Below, in pieces: positions 1-9,943 of a stretch of DNA of 64,000 nt. Every line of letters begins with the position of its first letter. The first letter of the stretch is position 1. The position numbers were made by a program, and so were the translations under genes. This stretch comes from CAVONV01 sp963697355. Its GTDB lineage: Bacteria; Acidobacteriota; Vicinamibacteria; Marinacidobacterales; DATDRI01. The stretch spans positions 372,001 to 436,000 of the forward strand of contig CAVONV010000004.1 of NCBI GenBank assembly GCA_963697355.1. Direction: 5' to 3'. The notes under the pieces are model-generated. The model did not search any database. It was not told the origin of the DNA and saw only the letters and a list, made by a program, of their open reading frames with translations.

Positions 1-648
1 GCAGAAGCCATCGTGATCGGTGGTCATCTGGACCACCTAGGCATGCGGGGCGACTATATTTACAACGGCGCCGACGATGACGGCTCCGGCTCCGTCGGCG
101 TCATGGAGATTGCAGAAGCCTTTGCAAGAAATCCCGTCAAACCCAAGAGGTCGATCGTGTTCGCTCTATGGACGGGTGAAGAAAAAGGACTCCTCGGCTC
201 GAGGTACTATGTGGCTCATCCCTTCATCGAAAAAACCTACTGTAACTTGAACCTCGATATGATCAGCCGTGCTTACGATAAGAAGCGTATAGGGATGATG
301 GCCCGAATGTTCGGGGAAGACATTCCCAAGGAGGTTTTAGAAAAGGTCGATGCGGAGAAATTTGTCGTTCTCACCTACCACGCCGACACTCCCGAGTTAG
401 GAACCACCATACGGGAAAATAACAGCTATGTCGGTCTTCACTTGAGCATGCGTGCGTCCAATGAAGCCATGGGTGGAAGCGACCACGCACCCTTTGCCAT
501 GAACAAAATCCCTTGGGCGTTTTTCATTGCAGCAATGACCGAGGATTATCACCAACCTACAGATTCAGTGGACAAGGTGAGTCCGAAGCTGATGGAAAAG
601 ATTATCCGCATCACTTATCTCACGGCATTTACGTTGGCGAATCATTGA
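1..648 (+). CDS. M28-family zinc aminopeptidase, C-terminal part (5' end outside window)
   Basis: The reading frame is open from the first base, so this is the 3' part of a longer gene; the GTG at 13 is not a real start. The visible 215 residues carry the M28 co-catalytic zinc site: the GGHLDHLG motif (His and Asp), GADDDGSG (bridging Asp), the TGEEKGLLGS motif (catalytic and metal-binding Glu pair), NLDMI (Asp) and GGSDHAPF (last His ligand). M28 enzymes remove N-terminal amino acids from peptides, and acidobacterial members are usually secreted; the signal peptide would lie off the window. All metal ligands are in place, so the enzyme is probably active. The next gene is on the opposite strand. 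Confidence 0.9.
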   Translation, partial: AEAIVIGGHLDHLGMRGDYIYNGADDDGSGSVGVMEIAEAFARNPVKPKRSIVFALWTGEEKGLLGSRYYVAHPFIEKTYCNLNLDMISRAYDKKRIGMMARMFGEDIPKEVLEKVDAEKFVVLTYHADTPELGTTIRENNSYVGLHLSMRASNEAMGGSDHAPFAMNKIPWAFFIAAMTEDYHQPTDSVDKVSPKLMEKIIRITYLTAFTLANH

Positions 649-863
649 TCCTTGAAACGGCGACTGGATCGTTTGCAGCCTATACGGTGATTCGTTCCAT
701 GTGCTCCATCGGTCGGTTTCGAATGTTTCCTCGTTGAGTTCGATACCGAGGCCGGGGTCTCGTGGAACGGAGGTAGCCGTTTTGGGAGCCTACTGGAAGA
801 TCGCGAAAGCTATCGGTCGAGCTCCGATACCCACGTAGCAAAAGAAACTCGCTCTCAGAACTC

Positions 864-1721
864 CTAGCCGACGATGTATAGGTAAAGGTCGTGCCTGTCG
901 CGCTCATCTCCCGAAGTCTCCACACCCCTCACCAACCACCCGGGGATCGTATAGTTGTGTGTAATCACACGTGTGCCTGGCCTAAGCTCTGTCTCTAATC
1001 GAGGTCGAATCAACTCGTTCCCACCCGGAGTCAGAAAAAGTATGACTATCGTTGCGGTTGCGAGGCTTGTTCGAGTTGCATCTTCCACGCGAAACTCTAC
1101 GCGATGATCGACCCCAGATGATTTGGCCATCCTTTTTGCCTTTTCGATGAGCTCCGGATCGATGTCAACTCCGATGCCCCGCGCTCCATAATCTCGGGCG
1201 GCGGCTATCACGATTCTTCCATCACCGCATCCCAGGTCGATGATCACATCGTCTTCACTCAATTCCGCGAGCTCTAACATGGCCTTTACAACTGAATGCG
1301 GTGTTGGGACGTAGGGCGCTAGATCCGGGGCGTCTTCGCGGGTGTGAGCCCCGACATACAGGCCGAGATTGCCGGAGGAATCGTTTCGAAACGCGAACCG
1401 ACGTCCCGGATCGAGCTGGTAAGCGAGCGGCTCACCATTGCTCTCGATGGTCACATACAGCGTGAGACCGCTCGGATACCGATCGATGGTGCCCGGAGGA
1501 AGGATTCTTTTTAGCTCTTCTTCCGCGTCAGACCTCTTGACGAGATACTCGACCGGTTCCTTCGTAGCGTTTCGGATGAGGAGCTCGTCGGAGCCAACGT
1601 CGGATTCCGCCGTTCGGTCGGGCTGTGGCTCAGAACCGGCACATGCGGATAGCATCGCCAACAATATGAAGACGGCACTCCACCACCCCGACCCGATGAT
1701 CCGTCTCTTCTTCAGCCGCAC
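864..1721 (-). CDS. Lipoprotein with a class I SAM-dependent methyltransferase domain
   Basis: The protein has 285 residues. The N-terminus is basic and hydrophobic and ends in a lipobox (MLSACAGS, Cys near residue 27), so it should be exported and lipid-anchored. Residues about 45-125 form an uncharacterised domain. From about 140 onward a Rossmann-type methyltransferase is visible: motif I DLGCGDGRI, an acidic residue after beta 2 (GVDIDPE) and a later VEDAT motif. Methyltransferases of this kind need cytoplasmic S-adenosylmethionine, so an exported one is odd. Either the lipobox is misread and the protein is an inward-facing anchored enzyme, or the domain has a different role. The substrate cannot be inferred from the neighbours. 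Confidence 0.75.
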   Translation of the reverse strand: MRLKKRRIIGSGWWSAVFILLAMLSACAGSEPQPDRTAESDVGSDELLIRNATKEPVEYLVKRSDAEEELKRILPPGTIDRYPSGLTLYVTIESNGEPLAYQLDPGRRFAFRNDSSGNLGLYVGAHTREDAPDLAPYVPTPHSVVKAMLELAELSEDDVIIDLGCGDGRIVIAAARDYGARGIGVDIDPELIEKAKRMAKSSGVDHRVEFRVEDATRTSLATATIVILFLTPGGNELIRPRLETELRPGTRVITHNYTIPGWLVRGVETSGDERDRHDLYLYIVG

Positions 1722-2258
1722 GATGTTATGGTCTCACACTTTGCAAATGATGGCAGATGGCGAAGCTCAAATCTGCTAAACCCGGTCGCTTTGTTCATGA
1801 AGGATATCCCCGTCAAGTGACCTATCGGTGAAGGCCCCCCGAGGTATCAAAACGCCTTTTTCACATGGGATCAAAATCTGATTTTCGCAGACCGTGAGCA
1901 CGGACGTGGGGCGCGCGAATGTATCGGATTTGGTAACGATGTCCGGCGAGGTGAAGCGCGTGTCTTTCCAACAACTCGAGGATCGTGACCTCAGTAGCTC
2001 CAAGAAAGTCGCGGGATGGTTTATGACGACGGTATAGAGAGGAGCCATTTGGTATCGATGTCTTGGGGACATGCCACAATGCCGACCCGGTGACGGTCCT
2101 GCTGCTCTGCGTTGGTCGCTGGGGCGTCCGAGTTCCACATGTCGATGGCTAACTTCCAGGAGACGCCGACTTTTTTGAAGACCGAGAGGTCTTTTCACTT
2201 CTTTGAATTGAAGGTCATACCGACCAGAGGTCGCTGTTCCAGAAACAGCTCGTCGAGA
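1722..2258. other. Intergenic stretch without a convincing gene
   Basis: About 540 bases between two minus-strand genes. Overlapping minus-strand frames of 140 and 72 codons exist, but they overlap each other out of frame, lack a ribosome binding site and match no family I recognise. They may be decayed coding sequence. No repeat or hairpin stands out. Confidence 0.4.
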
Positions 2259-2918
2259 CTAGAAGGCGACAATTAGGCCGGCAGTGGCGCTTGCCTGCCA
2301 TGAAGCTGAGCCGTCGAGCGCGATCAAGCATCCCCCGGGAAGCGAGCAAAAGAAGGTGCCACCAACCGTGACGAACGTCGGCCAGGCGCGCGCTTCGAGC
2401 CGAAGGCCCCACCGCTTGGACAGGAGTACTTTAGCGCCGCCGCCGAAGCCGAGTGAAAAGTGCCAGTCACTCCCCGACCGCGCTCCACTCACGCTCGGGC
2501 TGAACCGCGTTGCCCCGAGAGTCAATACAATGAACGGGCGTACCGCGGGCTTGTCATCGTCGTCGTCGAAATACTCGCCGCCCTCTCCCAAGATCTCGTA
2601 GACTCCGCCTGCCTGGAAATACTCGACATTCACGTCGAAGAAATCGACACCTGGACGAAGGATATCGGTGCTCCTGAGCTCGAGCGTCGTCTGCTGACGG
2701 CTGTAGATAAACTCGACCGTGGCGTCCGCGCGCACGCGCACATCCACCATGACCCCGAAAGCGGCGTCGGCCTCTATCTCAACGCTACCCTCTCGAACGC
2801 CGAAACCGCCCCCAAACTGCCAGCCATAAAACGGTACGACCTCTAAGGTCTGGGCGTTCCCCAGGCCCGACCATGCCAATAGAGCCATTACCGCCGTGAC
2901 AACGTGAGCTTTACGCAT
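2259..2918 (-). CDS. Outer-membrane beta-barrel protein, unknown role
   Basis: The protein has 219 residues. A signal peptide covers residues 1-22 (cleavage after GNAQ or nearby). The mature part alternates hydrophobic and polar residues in short strands rich in Gly, Phe and Tyr, has an acidic loop of consecutive Asp residues near the middle, and ends in Phe, the usual C-terminal signal for barrel assembly. The size fits an eight-stranded barrel of the OmpA/OmpX-like type. No enzymatic motif is visible. It appears to be a single-gene unit and the function is unknown. Confidence 0.75.
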   Translation of the reverse strand: MRKAHVVTAVMALLAWSGLGNAQTLEVVPFYGWQFGGGFGVREGSVEIEADAAFGVMVDVRVRADATVEFIYSRQQTTLELRSTDILRPGVDFFDVNVEYFQAGGVYEILGEGGEYFDDDDDKPAVRPFIVLTLGATRFSPSVSGARSGSDWHFSLGFGGGAKVLLSKRWGLRLEARAWPTFVTVGGTFFCSLPGGCLIALDGSASWQASATAGLIVAF

Positions 2919-3140
2919 GGCGTCTCCCGTCGGAGAGAGGATTATACCGTCGCGGCGGGAACAAAGCAGTTACACACCAGTACCTACTTCAATAGCGAGA
3001 GGATTTGATCGTGGGCGCTCCTTCCAAACCACTTTGTCTTTTCCGCTCAGGATCTGGTATTTTTCCGTCGTTGGCGGCGCTTTGAGGCAGGATTGCTTGT
3101 TGGTAAATCGGAGAGTTCGACAATGTTGGGAGCGGATAAC

Positions 3141-4874
3141 ATGAATCAAATGAGACGTTTCTCGGAGCTCTTACCCATTTTGATACTGCTTCTGTCGCTC
3201 ATACTAGTGCCGGCAGTGGCTAGCGACGCTCAAGAAGCTGACAAAGCGTGGGTCAACGGGAACATCTATACCGTTAATGAAGGTTTCAGCAAGGCTTCTG
3301 CCATGGCGGTGAAAGATGATCAGTTCATCTACGTGGGTGATGATGCTGGAGTCCAGGCCCATGTGGGTTCTCTTACTCATGTTGTCGATCTAGAGGGTAA
3401 AACTGTAATCCCCGGTCTCCATGATGCCCATGTCCACATTAGGTACGGAGAGAGAGAACTGTATCCGCGAACGCCGGACATCAGGCCCTCACTGGGTGAG
3501 TGGGCTTCTGTTGAGCGAATGCAGGAAGTGATTAAGCGTTGCTTGGCGACCGGGGAAGGTATGCGGCCAGGGCCCGAGCCACGTTGGTTGGTACTAAGAG
3601 GTTGGATGTCAGATGTCTGGGATCCGCCCGTTTTCCGTAAGGAGCTGATCGATGCCGTAGCCCCTGATAACCCCGTCTACATAATCCGGTACACGCACGG
3701 TAGCGGTGCCAATAGCAAAGCCTTGGAACTTGCCGGGATTACCCGTGACACACCCGATCCAGAGGGTGGACATATCAAGAAGGACAAGGACGGGGAGCCC
3801 ACAGGCGAGTTCGTCGAGAGGGCACCTTCACAACTACTCGATCTTATTCCACCCTTGCCACCAATGACCGACTATGAAGAAAGCCGTAACCTGGTGGAAG
3901 GAACCCAATTGGCCATCGCCAGTGGACTCACGACGATCCATGGCGCCAGCAGGACGGACTATGACGAGGTCCAAAGGCGACTAAAGCTCTATGAAGTGGG
4001 TCTTCTCAGGATCCGGATCAACGAGATGGTGAATGAGGACGCGGCGAAAAAGTTGGGCAAACCCTTGAACTATCAAAATAAGTTTTTCGTCCGGTCCGTC
4101 AAGGCGTTTCTGGATGGCGCCCTAGGATCAAGAGGGGCGCATTTCATCGAGGAGTACGCCGACTATCCGGGTTTTTACGGCGAACCTAGACGGTCTGAAG
4201 AGGATATAGCTCAAACGGCGACCGACTTACTCAAGATTGGCTTCAATATGAGGATACATACGATTGGTGACGCCGCAAATCAGATCGCCATCAACGCCTA
4301 CGAAAAGGCTCTGCAGGCAACGGGAGTAGACGGAAAAGATGCCAGGTTCGCTCTCGAGCATTGCCAGGTGCTTACCGGTGAGGACTTGCTCAGACTTCCT
4401 AAGCTGGGAATCGTTGCTTCGATGCAGCCACTGCATGCCACTGAGGACATGCACTTTGCTGAAGCCAGGATGGGAGCTCACCGTCTCGAGTCGGCGTATG
4501 TTTGGAAACTGCTATTGGAGCTCGGAGTCGTGGTGGCAACGGGGACGGATTATTCCGTTTCTCCATACAACCCGTTCTACACCTTGCACGCCGCGGTCAC
4601 CCGGCAGGACCGGAACAATAATCCTCCGGGTGGTTGGATCCCGGACCAGGCCTTGACCAGAGAACAGGCCTTGCGGGCTGCCACGATGGCCGGCGCCTAC
4701 GTCATGCATGCCGAAGACATACTGGGGTCTATCGAGGTAGGGAAGCTCGCTGATTTTGTGGTGATTCCTGTGGATTACATGACCATCCCGGCTGAGGATA
4801 TCTGGAAGATCGAACCGGAGATGACCGTCATCGGGGGTGAGGTGGTCTACACAAAGCCTTTACCAACGCAATAG
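3141..4874 (+). CDS. Secreted amidohydrolase family 3 protein (YtcJ-like)
   Basis: A metal-dependent hydrolase of the amidohydrolase superfamily (amidohydrolase 3 / YtcJ type), acting on an unidentified amide or cyclic imide outside the cytoplasm. I chose the ATG at 3141 over upstream in-frame starts because it is preceded by GGGAG and opens directly on a signal peptide (hydrophobic core, cleavage near VASDA). The barrel starts with the metal-binding HDAHVHI motif. The IHTIGDAAN and EHCQVL segments and ATGTDYSVSPYNP supply the later His and Asp ligands, and the SIEVGKLADFVVI beta-sandwich segment closes the fold. The length of about 577 residues is normal. A paralogue lies at 10742-12424 on the opposite strand. 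Confidence 0.88.
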   Translation: MNQMRRFSELLPILILLLSLILVPAVASDAQEADKAWVNGNIYTVNEGFSKASAMAVKDDQFIYVGDDAGVQAHVGSLTHVVDLEGKTVIPGLHDAHVHIRYGERELYPRTPDIRPSLGEWASVERMQEVIKRCLATGEGMRPGPEPRWLVLRGWMSDVWDPPVFRKELIDAVAPDNPVYIIRYTHGSGANSKALELAGITRDTPDPEGGHIKKDKDGEPTGEFVERAPSQLLDLIPPLPPMTDYEESRNLVEGTQLAIASGLTTIHGASRTDYDEVQRRLKLYEVGLLRIRINEMVNEDAAKKLGKPLNYQNKFFVRSVKAFLDGALGSRGAHFIEEYADYPGFYGEPRRSEEDIAQTATDLLKIGFNMRIHTIGDAANQIAINAYEKALQATGVDGKDARFALEHCQVLTGEDLLRLPKLGIVASMQPLHATEDMHFAEARMGAHRLESAYVWKLLLELGVVVATGTDYSVSPYNPFYTLHAAVTRQDRNNNPPGGWIPDQALTREQALRAATMAGAYVMHAEDILGSIEVGKLADFVVIPVDYMTIPAEDIWKIEPEMTVIGGEVVYTKPLPTQ

Positions 4875-4875
4875 C

Positions 4876-4998
4876 AGGAGGACATTTGTCACCGCGGCGA
4901 AAGAGTATCGTATCCCGGCCGAGCAGGTTCAAAAACTGACTGCTGCGGGGGTCAACCCTTATGAAGAGTTGGGTTACGTAAAGGTGATGTCCAACTGA
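4876..4998 (+). pseudogene. Orphan protein tail without a start codon
   Basis: Directly behind the amidohydrolase stop, in another frame, about 36 codons read like the C-terminus of a real protein (TAAKEYRIPAEQVQKLTAAG, ending EELGYVKVMSN and TGA at 4996-4998). No usable ATG, GTG or TTG exists in this frame, although an AGGAGG sits at 4876-4881. I do not recognise the family. It is best read as the surviving tail of a deleted gene. Confidence 0.35.
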
Positions 4999-5080
4999 CG
5001 AAATCCAGGCCAAATAGCTCGTTTGCTATCGGGTGCTCGCTAGCCGGTAAGATTCATCTGTTCCGCTTGGAGGTTCTGCC

Positions 5081-7067
5081 ATGCATCGTTTCCTTAGGTT
5101 CGTTTCGCTGTCGCTGTTGCTTGCCGCCACCGCCCCTGCTGCCGAGCGATTCGGGCTCGACGACATCGGCAAGATCGTGCGACTCTCCGATCCGCAGATT
5201 GCGCCTGACGGCCTCTCTGTCGTCGTGATCGTCTCCCGGGCCGATTTCGACGAGAACCGCTACGATGTAGAGCTCGTGCTCGTCGACGTTGCCACGGGCG
5301 CCCAGAAAGTGCTGACGCGCCGGCGGGTCTCGCAACCCCGCTGGTCTACTTCCGGTTCAAGTTTGGCTTTCCTTTCGCAGGTGGAAGGCAAGGCGCAGAT
5401 CTTCGTACTTCCCATCGACGGCGGCGAGGCGACGCAGATCACGAAGGCCCCGATGGGTGTAGGGTCCTACTCGTGGCGCCCGGACGACGAGGCTTTCGCC
5501 TACCTTTCGGAAGAAGAACCGGAAGAGCGCGAGGGAGAGGAGCGCCACAACCGCTCCTTCGAGGCGGACGTGAACTATCTGCTGACGGAAACGCCGCGTC
5601 CTCATCATCTCTGGCTAGTGCCGGCCGGCGGCGGAGAAGCTATGCGGCTGACTTCAGGCGAATGGTCGGTCGCAGCCGGGTTGACGCCCGGCAGTGCAGC
5701 GGCGCCTTCGTGGTCTCCGGACGGCAAGGCGATTGCCTTCGCGCAGCAACCCGGGCCTGGGCCGAGGTACATCAACGACGTCAGTATTCGCATTCACGAC
5801 GTAGTCACCGGGTCTATTCGCGCGCTCAACAAGCTGGAGCAGCGCGTAAGGGGAGCAGCGTTCTCGCCGGACGGCGAGTTTGTTTCTTACTCGTTCCCTC
5901 GTGACGGCGACAGCCGTTTCGTCAACGAGGTTTTCATCGCCCCTGCGGGAGGAGGAGAGGGACGCAGCCTCACCCAAACTCTGGATCGGAACTTCACGAC
6001 CTCCCGCTGGATGCCGGATAGCCGCTCCCTTCTCATTCGAGCCAACGACGGAACCACCGCTGGTCTCTGGATTCAGCCGCTCGAAGGCCCTGCACGTCGG
6101 CTGGATACGGGCAGCGCCGTCCCAGCGTCGAGCCTGAGTGTTTCACGTTCTGGCCAGATAGCCCTGCTCGCCAGTGAACCGGACCGTCCCACCGAGCTTT
6201 TTTTTCAGGCGACAAGGGAGAGTGAGTTCGAGCGCCTGACAGATTTCAACGGTCACATCGAGGCGCTCGATCTGGGAAAACGTGAGTCCATTCGTTGGCG
6301 TGGTGCGGACGATTTCGAGATGGACGGCGTTCTGACCTACCCACCCGGCTATCAGTCGGACCGACCGTATCCTCTCGTCCTGTTCATCCACGGCGGTCCC
6401 CGCGGCGACTTCCACCGTGGCCTTTTCGGCGCGCGCCCAGTGGCTCGCGTCGCATGGGTGGGTGGTGTTCCAGCCCAACTACCGCGGGAGCGACAATCTA
6501 GGGAATGCCTATCAGGCTGCCATTTGGAACGACGCGGGCGCAGGGCCCGGACGCGATGTCATGTCCGGAGTCGATCTTCTGGTCAAAAAGGGCATTGTGG
6601 ATCCCACCCGTATGGCGGTCTCAGGCTGGTCCTACGGGGGTTACATGACCACTTGGCTGCTCGGCAACTACCCCGATCGCTGGCGGGCGGGTGTCGCGGG
6701 TGCCCCTGTCACCGATCACATTGATCAGTACGTCCTCAGTGATATTCACGCCCCTGTCACCACCTACTACGGCGGCTCACCCTTCACAGATCCGGAGCGC
6801 CTTCAGGCGTACCGCGAACAAGCGCCGATCACTTACGCGCCACGCATCAAGGCCCCGACCCTGGTGCTCTGTGACACGGGCGACCAACGCGTACCGATCA
6901 CGGAGTCGTTCATCCTCTACCACGTCCTTCGGGATAACGGCGTGGAAACGAAGTTCATCGCCTACCCTGTCGCTGGCCACTCACCCTCGGACCCGGTTCA
7001 CCAGCGCGACGTCGACCGACGATGGGCGACCTGGCTGAAGGAACACCTCACGGCAGACACTCCCTAA
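5081..7067 (+). pseudogene. S9-family (prolyl oligopeptidase/acylaminoacyl) peptidase broken by one frameshift
   Basis: This is a secreted serine peptidase with a signal peptide (residues 1-20), a beta-propeller built from WSPDG/FSPDG-type blades (about residues 30-390) and an alpha/beta-hydrolase domain. The catalytic Ser lies in GWSYGGYM, the Asp in the CDTGDQRVP segment and the His in VAGHSP. The hydrolase domain is split between two frames. The first frame is correct up to the oxyanion-loop motif FIHGGP. Removing one C from the CCCC run at 6398-6401 restores a continuous protein through AATSTVAFSARAQWLASHGW. The other signature residues are intact, so this is either a very recent inactivation or a sequencing error. 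The total length of about 660 residues is normal for the family. Confidence 0.88.
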
Positions 7068-7181
7068 CCACGACTGTCCGCGCAAGGACCATCCTCTCCG
7101 GGGGGAGGTACGATGTAGCGACGGCTCAAACTCGATGTTTGATCGCCGGAACTGCATGGCACCTCCCATCCGACGACTTGC

Positions 7182-9611
7182 CTAGTACATACCTATCGGC
7201 GCTCCGGGCGGCGGAGAAAGGGGAACGGTTAGCTTTACTCGGTTGGGATCTTTCTGAAAGGCTTCGATCTCCGAGACGGCGAAGAAAAAATGCGCCTTCT
7301 GGCTCTCGTCTGTCATCGAATCCAACTGGCCGGCCAGCCAGCTCTTGAGCTCGTCGATCTTGAGAGCGGAAATAGCGCGTACCTGGGGAGATGTTTTCTC
7401 AAAGGCGGCCAAGCCCATCAGCCTATAGAGAACAACATTGTCGACGACGCGCTCGATTTCCGCGTGACGTCGGGAGCTCGGAGGCGACTTCCAGGTATGG
7501 GAAATGAGCTCGTCCAAAACCTCGGAAAGCCCCGGCAAATCTTCGTCCCTGGAATGAAACTCGATCAAACGAGCGGCTCTTTCCGGATGGAGTAGGTTCC
7601 CGACCGTCACGCCGGCAAGGGTCTCTGCCGCTCCCAGGGGATCGAACACGATCCCTGTGTTCCCGGGGAAAAGCTCCCTGTGTTGTGCGTATCCGGGAGC
7701 GCGAGGAGGTATGATCTCGAGGAGGTTCTCGGGGATCGCCAGATTCTGAGGCTCAATCGTTTCGAGAAGAGCGCTCAAGGCCCGGCGCTGCTCAGATCCA
7801 GGCACCAATCTCGGCCCTTCTTGGGCACCACCCCTGACCGTATGATTGTAGTACAGGCCGCCCAGCACGCTCGCTGCCGCTTCTATCTGATAACGGTGGA
7901 ACAAATAGATAGGAACCAGTACCTCTTCCAAGGTCGCCAGCGAATCTCCGAAACGGACTTTGTTCTCAGAGAAGTTGCCGAGCGCGATCTGGCGAACTTT
8001 CATCTTGTGCTCGAGCTCATCCAAGGGATGCACCCCGTTGTCCCAATCGTTGGAGAGTGGATGCGCTCCCCCCGCGGGGGCGGCATCCTGATTCGTCAGA
8101 TACAACAAACCGGACGAGAAAGCCTTGTTCAGGATGTCTGCCAGCGCTTCTACTTCGTCCATGCCTTCGGGGAAGTCCTGATATCCGAACTCGATACTGA
8201 CTTTGTCCCATGCTCCAATGCCCGTGTCATAGGCATCAGAGAGGTCGAGGGTGCCGTTTTCGGCGATCTTGATCCGTGGGTGAGGGTAGTCCATGACCGA
8301 GGCTCTGTCATTGACGCTGGAGGCAAAGTTATGGCCCACTCCGAGGGTATGGCCGACCTCGTGACAGGAAAGCTGCCTGATCCGAGCTAGAGCCATTTCC
8401 GTCATCACGGAAGAATCGCTTCGGTTCCCTCTATAGTCACCGACTAGGCCGGTAGCGATCATGTAGTCTTGACGGATTCTCTGGGAACCCAGCACGACAT
8501 GGCCTTTGATGATCTCACCTGTGCGGGGATCGGTGACCCCGCCTCCATAGGACCAGCCCCGTTTCGAGCGGTGGACCCAGTTGATCATGTTGTAGCGAAC
8601 ATCCAAGGGATCGGCACCCTCGGGCAGGAGCCCTGACCTGGAAGGCATTCCGATATCCCGCGGCCTCGAAAGCCTGGTTCCACCAGCTCGCGCCTTCGAT
8701 GAGAGCGGAGCGTATCGGTTCCGGAGCTGCCCGGTCGACATAGTAGACGATGGGCTCCACCGGATCGCTCACCTCAGCGTTGGGGTCCTTCTTAGCCAGT
8801 CGGTGCCTGCTGATAAACCTTTTGCGCAGTGGTTGGTCGATGGGCGTGGCAAAATCCATGTAGCCGGAGCGACCGCCGTACATGGAACGGTGATCGAACA
8901 CCCGTGGCTCGTAGCCATCATCGGGGAGCTCGATAAAGGAGTGATGGTTTCTGATGGTAATGGAATGTCGGGTCGGGCGCCACTTCGCGGACATATTCTC
9001 CCGGATTCTCCGCGGTAAAGGTCAGCAAAGCCTCGAATTCAGTGTTTTTGGGGAAATTCTTCGTGTTGGGTAGATAAATCGCCGAACGAGATTTGTCGAG
9101 CGCAAAGCTGCCCTGATTGGAGCGTTTCAACGTTCCGGCGGCATCGTGGGCATCCCTCAAGAAGAACTGGGTGAGGTCGATGAGGATGCGGCCCTCTTCC
9201 TCTGCGCCCGACCGTGAAACCCCAGACGACGGATGTGGCAAAAGCGTCCTCGACGGCCTTGCGCTCGTCCGGGTTGTCGCTTATCGCTCGAAAGGAGGTG
9301 TTGGGCTGTATCATTAGGACCTTCGGTCCGACACGGTGAAATTTGACCAGCCGAGTGTCACCGAGTTGATTCCTGTCCAGACCGACGTCGTTGGAACCGA
9401 GCCCGGCGGCAAGCGAGTTCACATACAAGAACTCGTGATCGGTCTCGTCTATTTCCAGCCAGATCTGTCCGGTTCCTTCCTCCCAGTAGAAATCGAAGTA
9501 TCCGGAATACTTTTTCATTCCAGCCGTTTTCTCCTGAATCGTCGGCATCTGGGCGGAAGCGATTGAACAACACACAGCAGTGATGGATAGAGCCGCGATC
9601 AGCCGTCTCAT
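7182..9611 (-). pseudogene. Secreted zinc-dependent metalloprotease (DUF5117/DUF4953 type) with three frameshifts
   Basis: The ATG at 9611 has a perfect AGGAGG upstream and starts a signal peptide (about residues 1-20, SIASAQ). The product would be about 810 residues with the extended zincin motif HEVGHTLGVGHNF (8310-8375 region), followed by VMDYPHP. It is a gluzincin/metzincin-like enzyme of the large secreted proteases common in Acidobacteriota, Gemmatimonadota and Bacteroidota. The frame breaks three times, each by one surplus base in a short run: CCC at 9207-9209, AA at 8964-8965 and CCC at 8631-8633. Deleting one base at each site gives smooth family-like joins ([36 protein letters not shown]). 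It is listed as a pseudogene because the frame as given is not translatable. Confidence 0.85.
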
Positions 9612-9649
9612 GACAAACCTCCTTGAAAACAATGCAGCGACAACAAAAA

Positions 9650-9900
9650 TGTCGAACGATGTCGTACGGTTCTGTAGCGGGCGGATTGTATCCGCCCTCC
9701 GAGTTGTGATGCAACACCACGACGACCATACTTGGGTTCACCCGGCATCTTCTCGACCCAGAATCCGCTTGAGTTGACGAGTTTCCACGAACCCTTGCGA
9801 ATCGCAACGTTGTGATATAGCTGCGGTACAACGCCTCGGTGCGCTTGAATGAACACCGTCTCGCCGTACCCGGCAGACCACGGGGATCGGTTGAGAAGCG
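9650..9900 (-). pseudogene. Arylsulfatase remnant (C-terminal region)
   Basis: On the minus strand, reading from about 9880 down, a short frame resembles the region before the C-terminus of sulfatases: TVFIQAHRGVVPQLYHN, then a segment with WKLVNSSGF and GEPKYG. The residues upstream do not continue the family in one frame, and the FELYDM-type ending expected next is missing. The catalytic CxPSR region is absent. The fragment overlaps the promoter side of the broken metalloprotease gene. The assignment rests on pattern memory only. Confidence 0.45.
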
Positions 9901-9943
9901 CCTTCGGTTGGGATCGTGGCTGGGACGTACGCGTTGAGATCGG

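Noticed and set aside
1776..2198. Minus-strand frame of 140 codons
   Set aside because: It overlaps another open frame, has no ribosome site and no recognisable family; composition looks like non-coding shadow.
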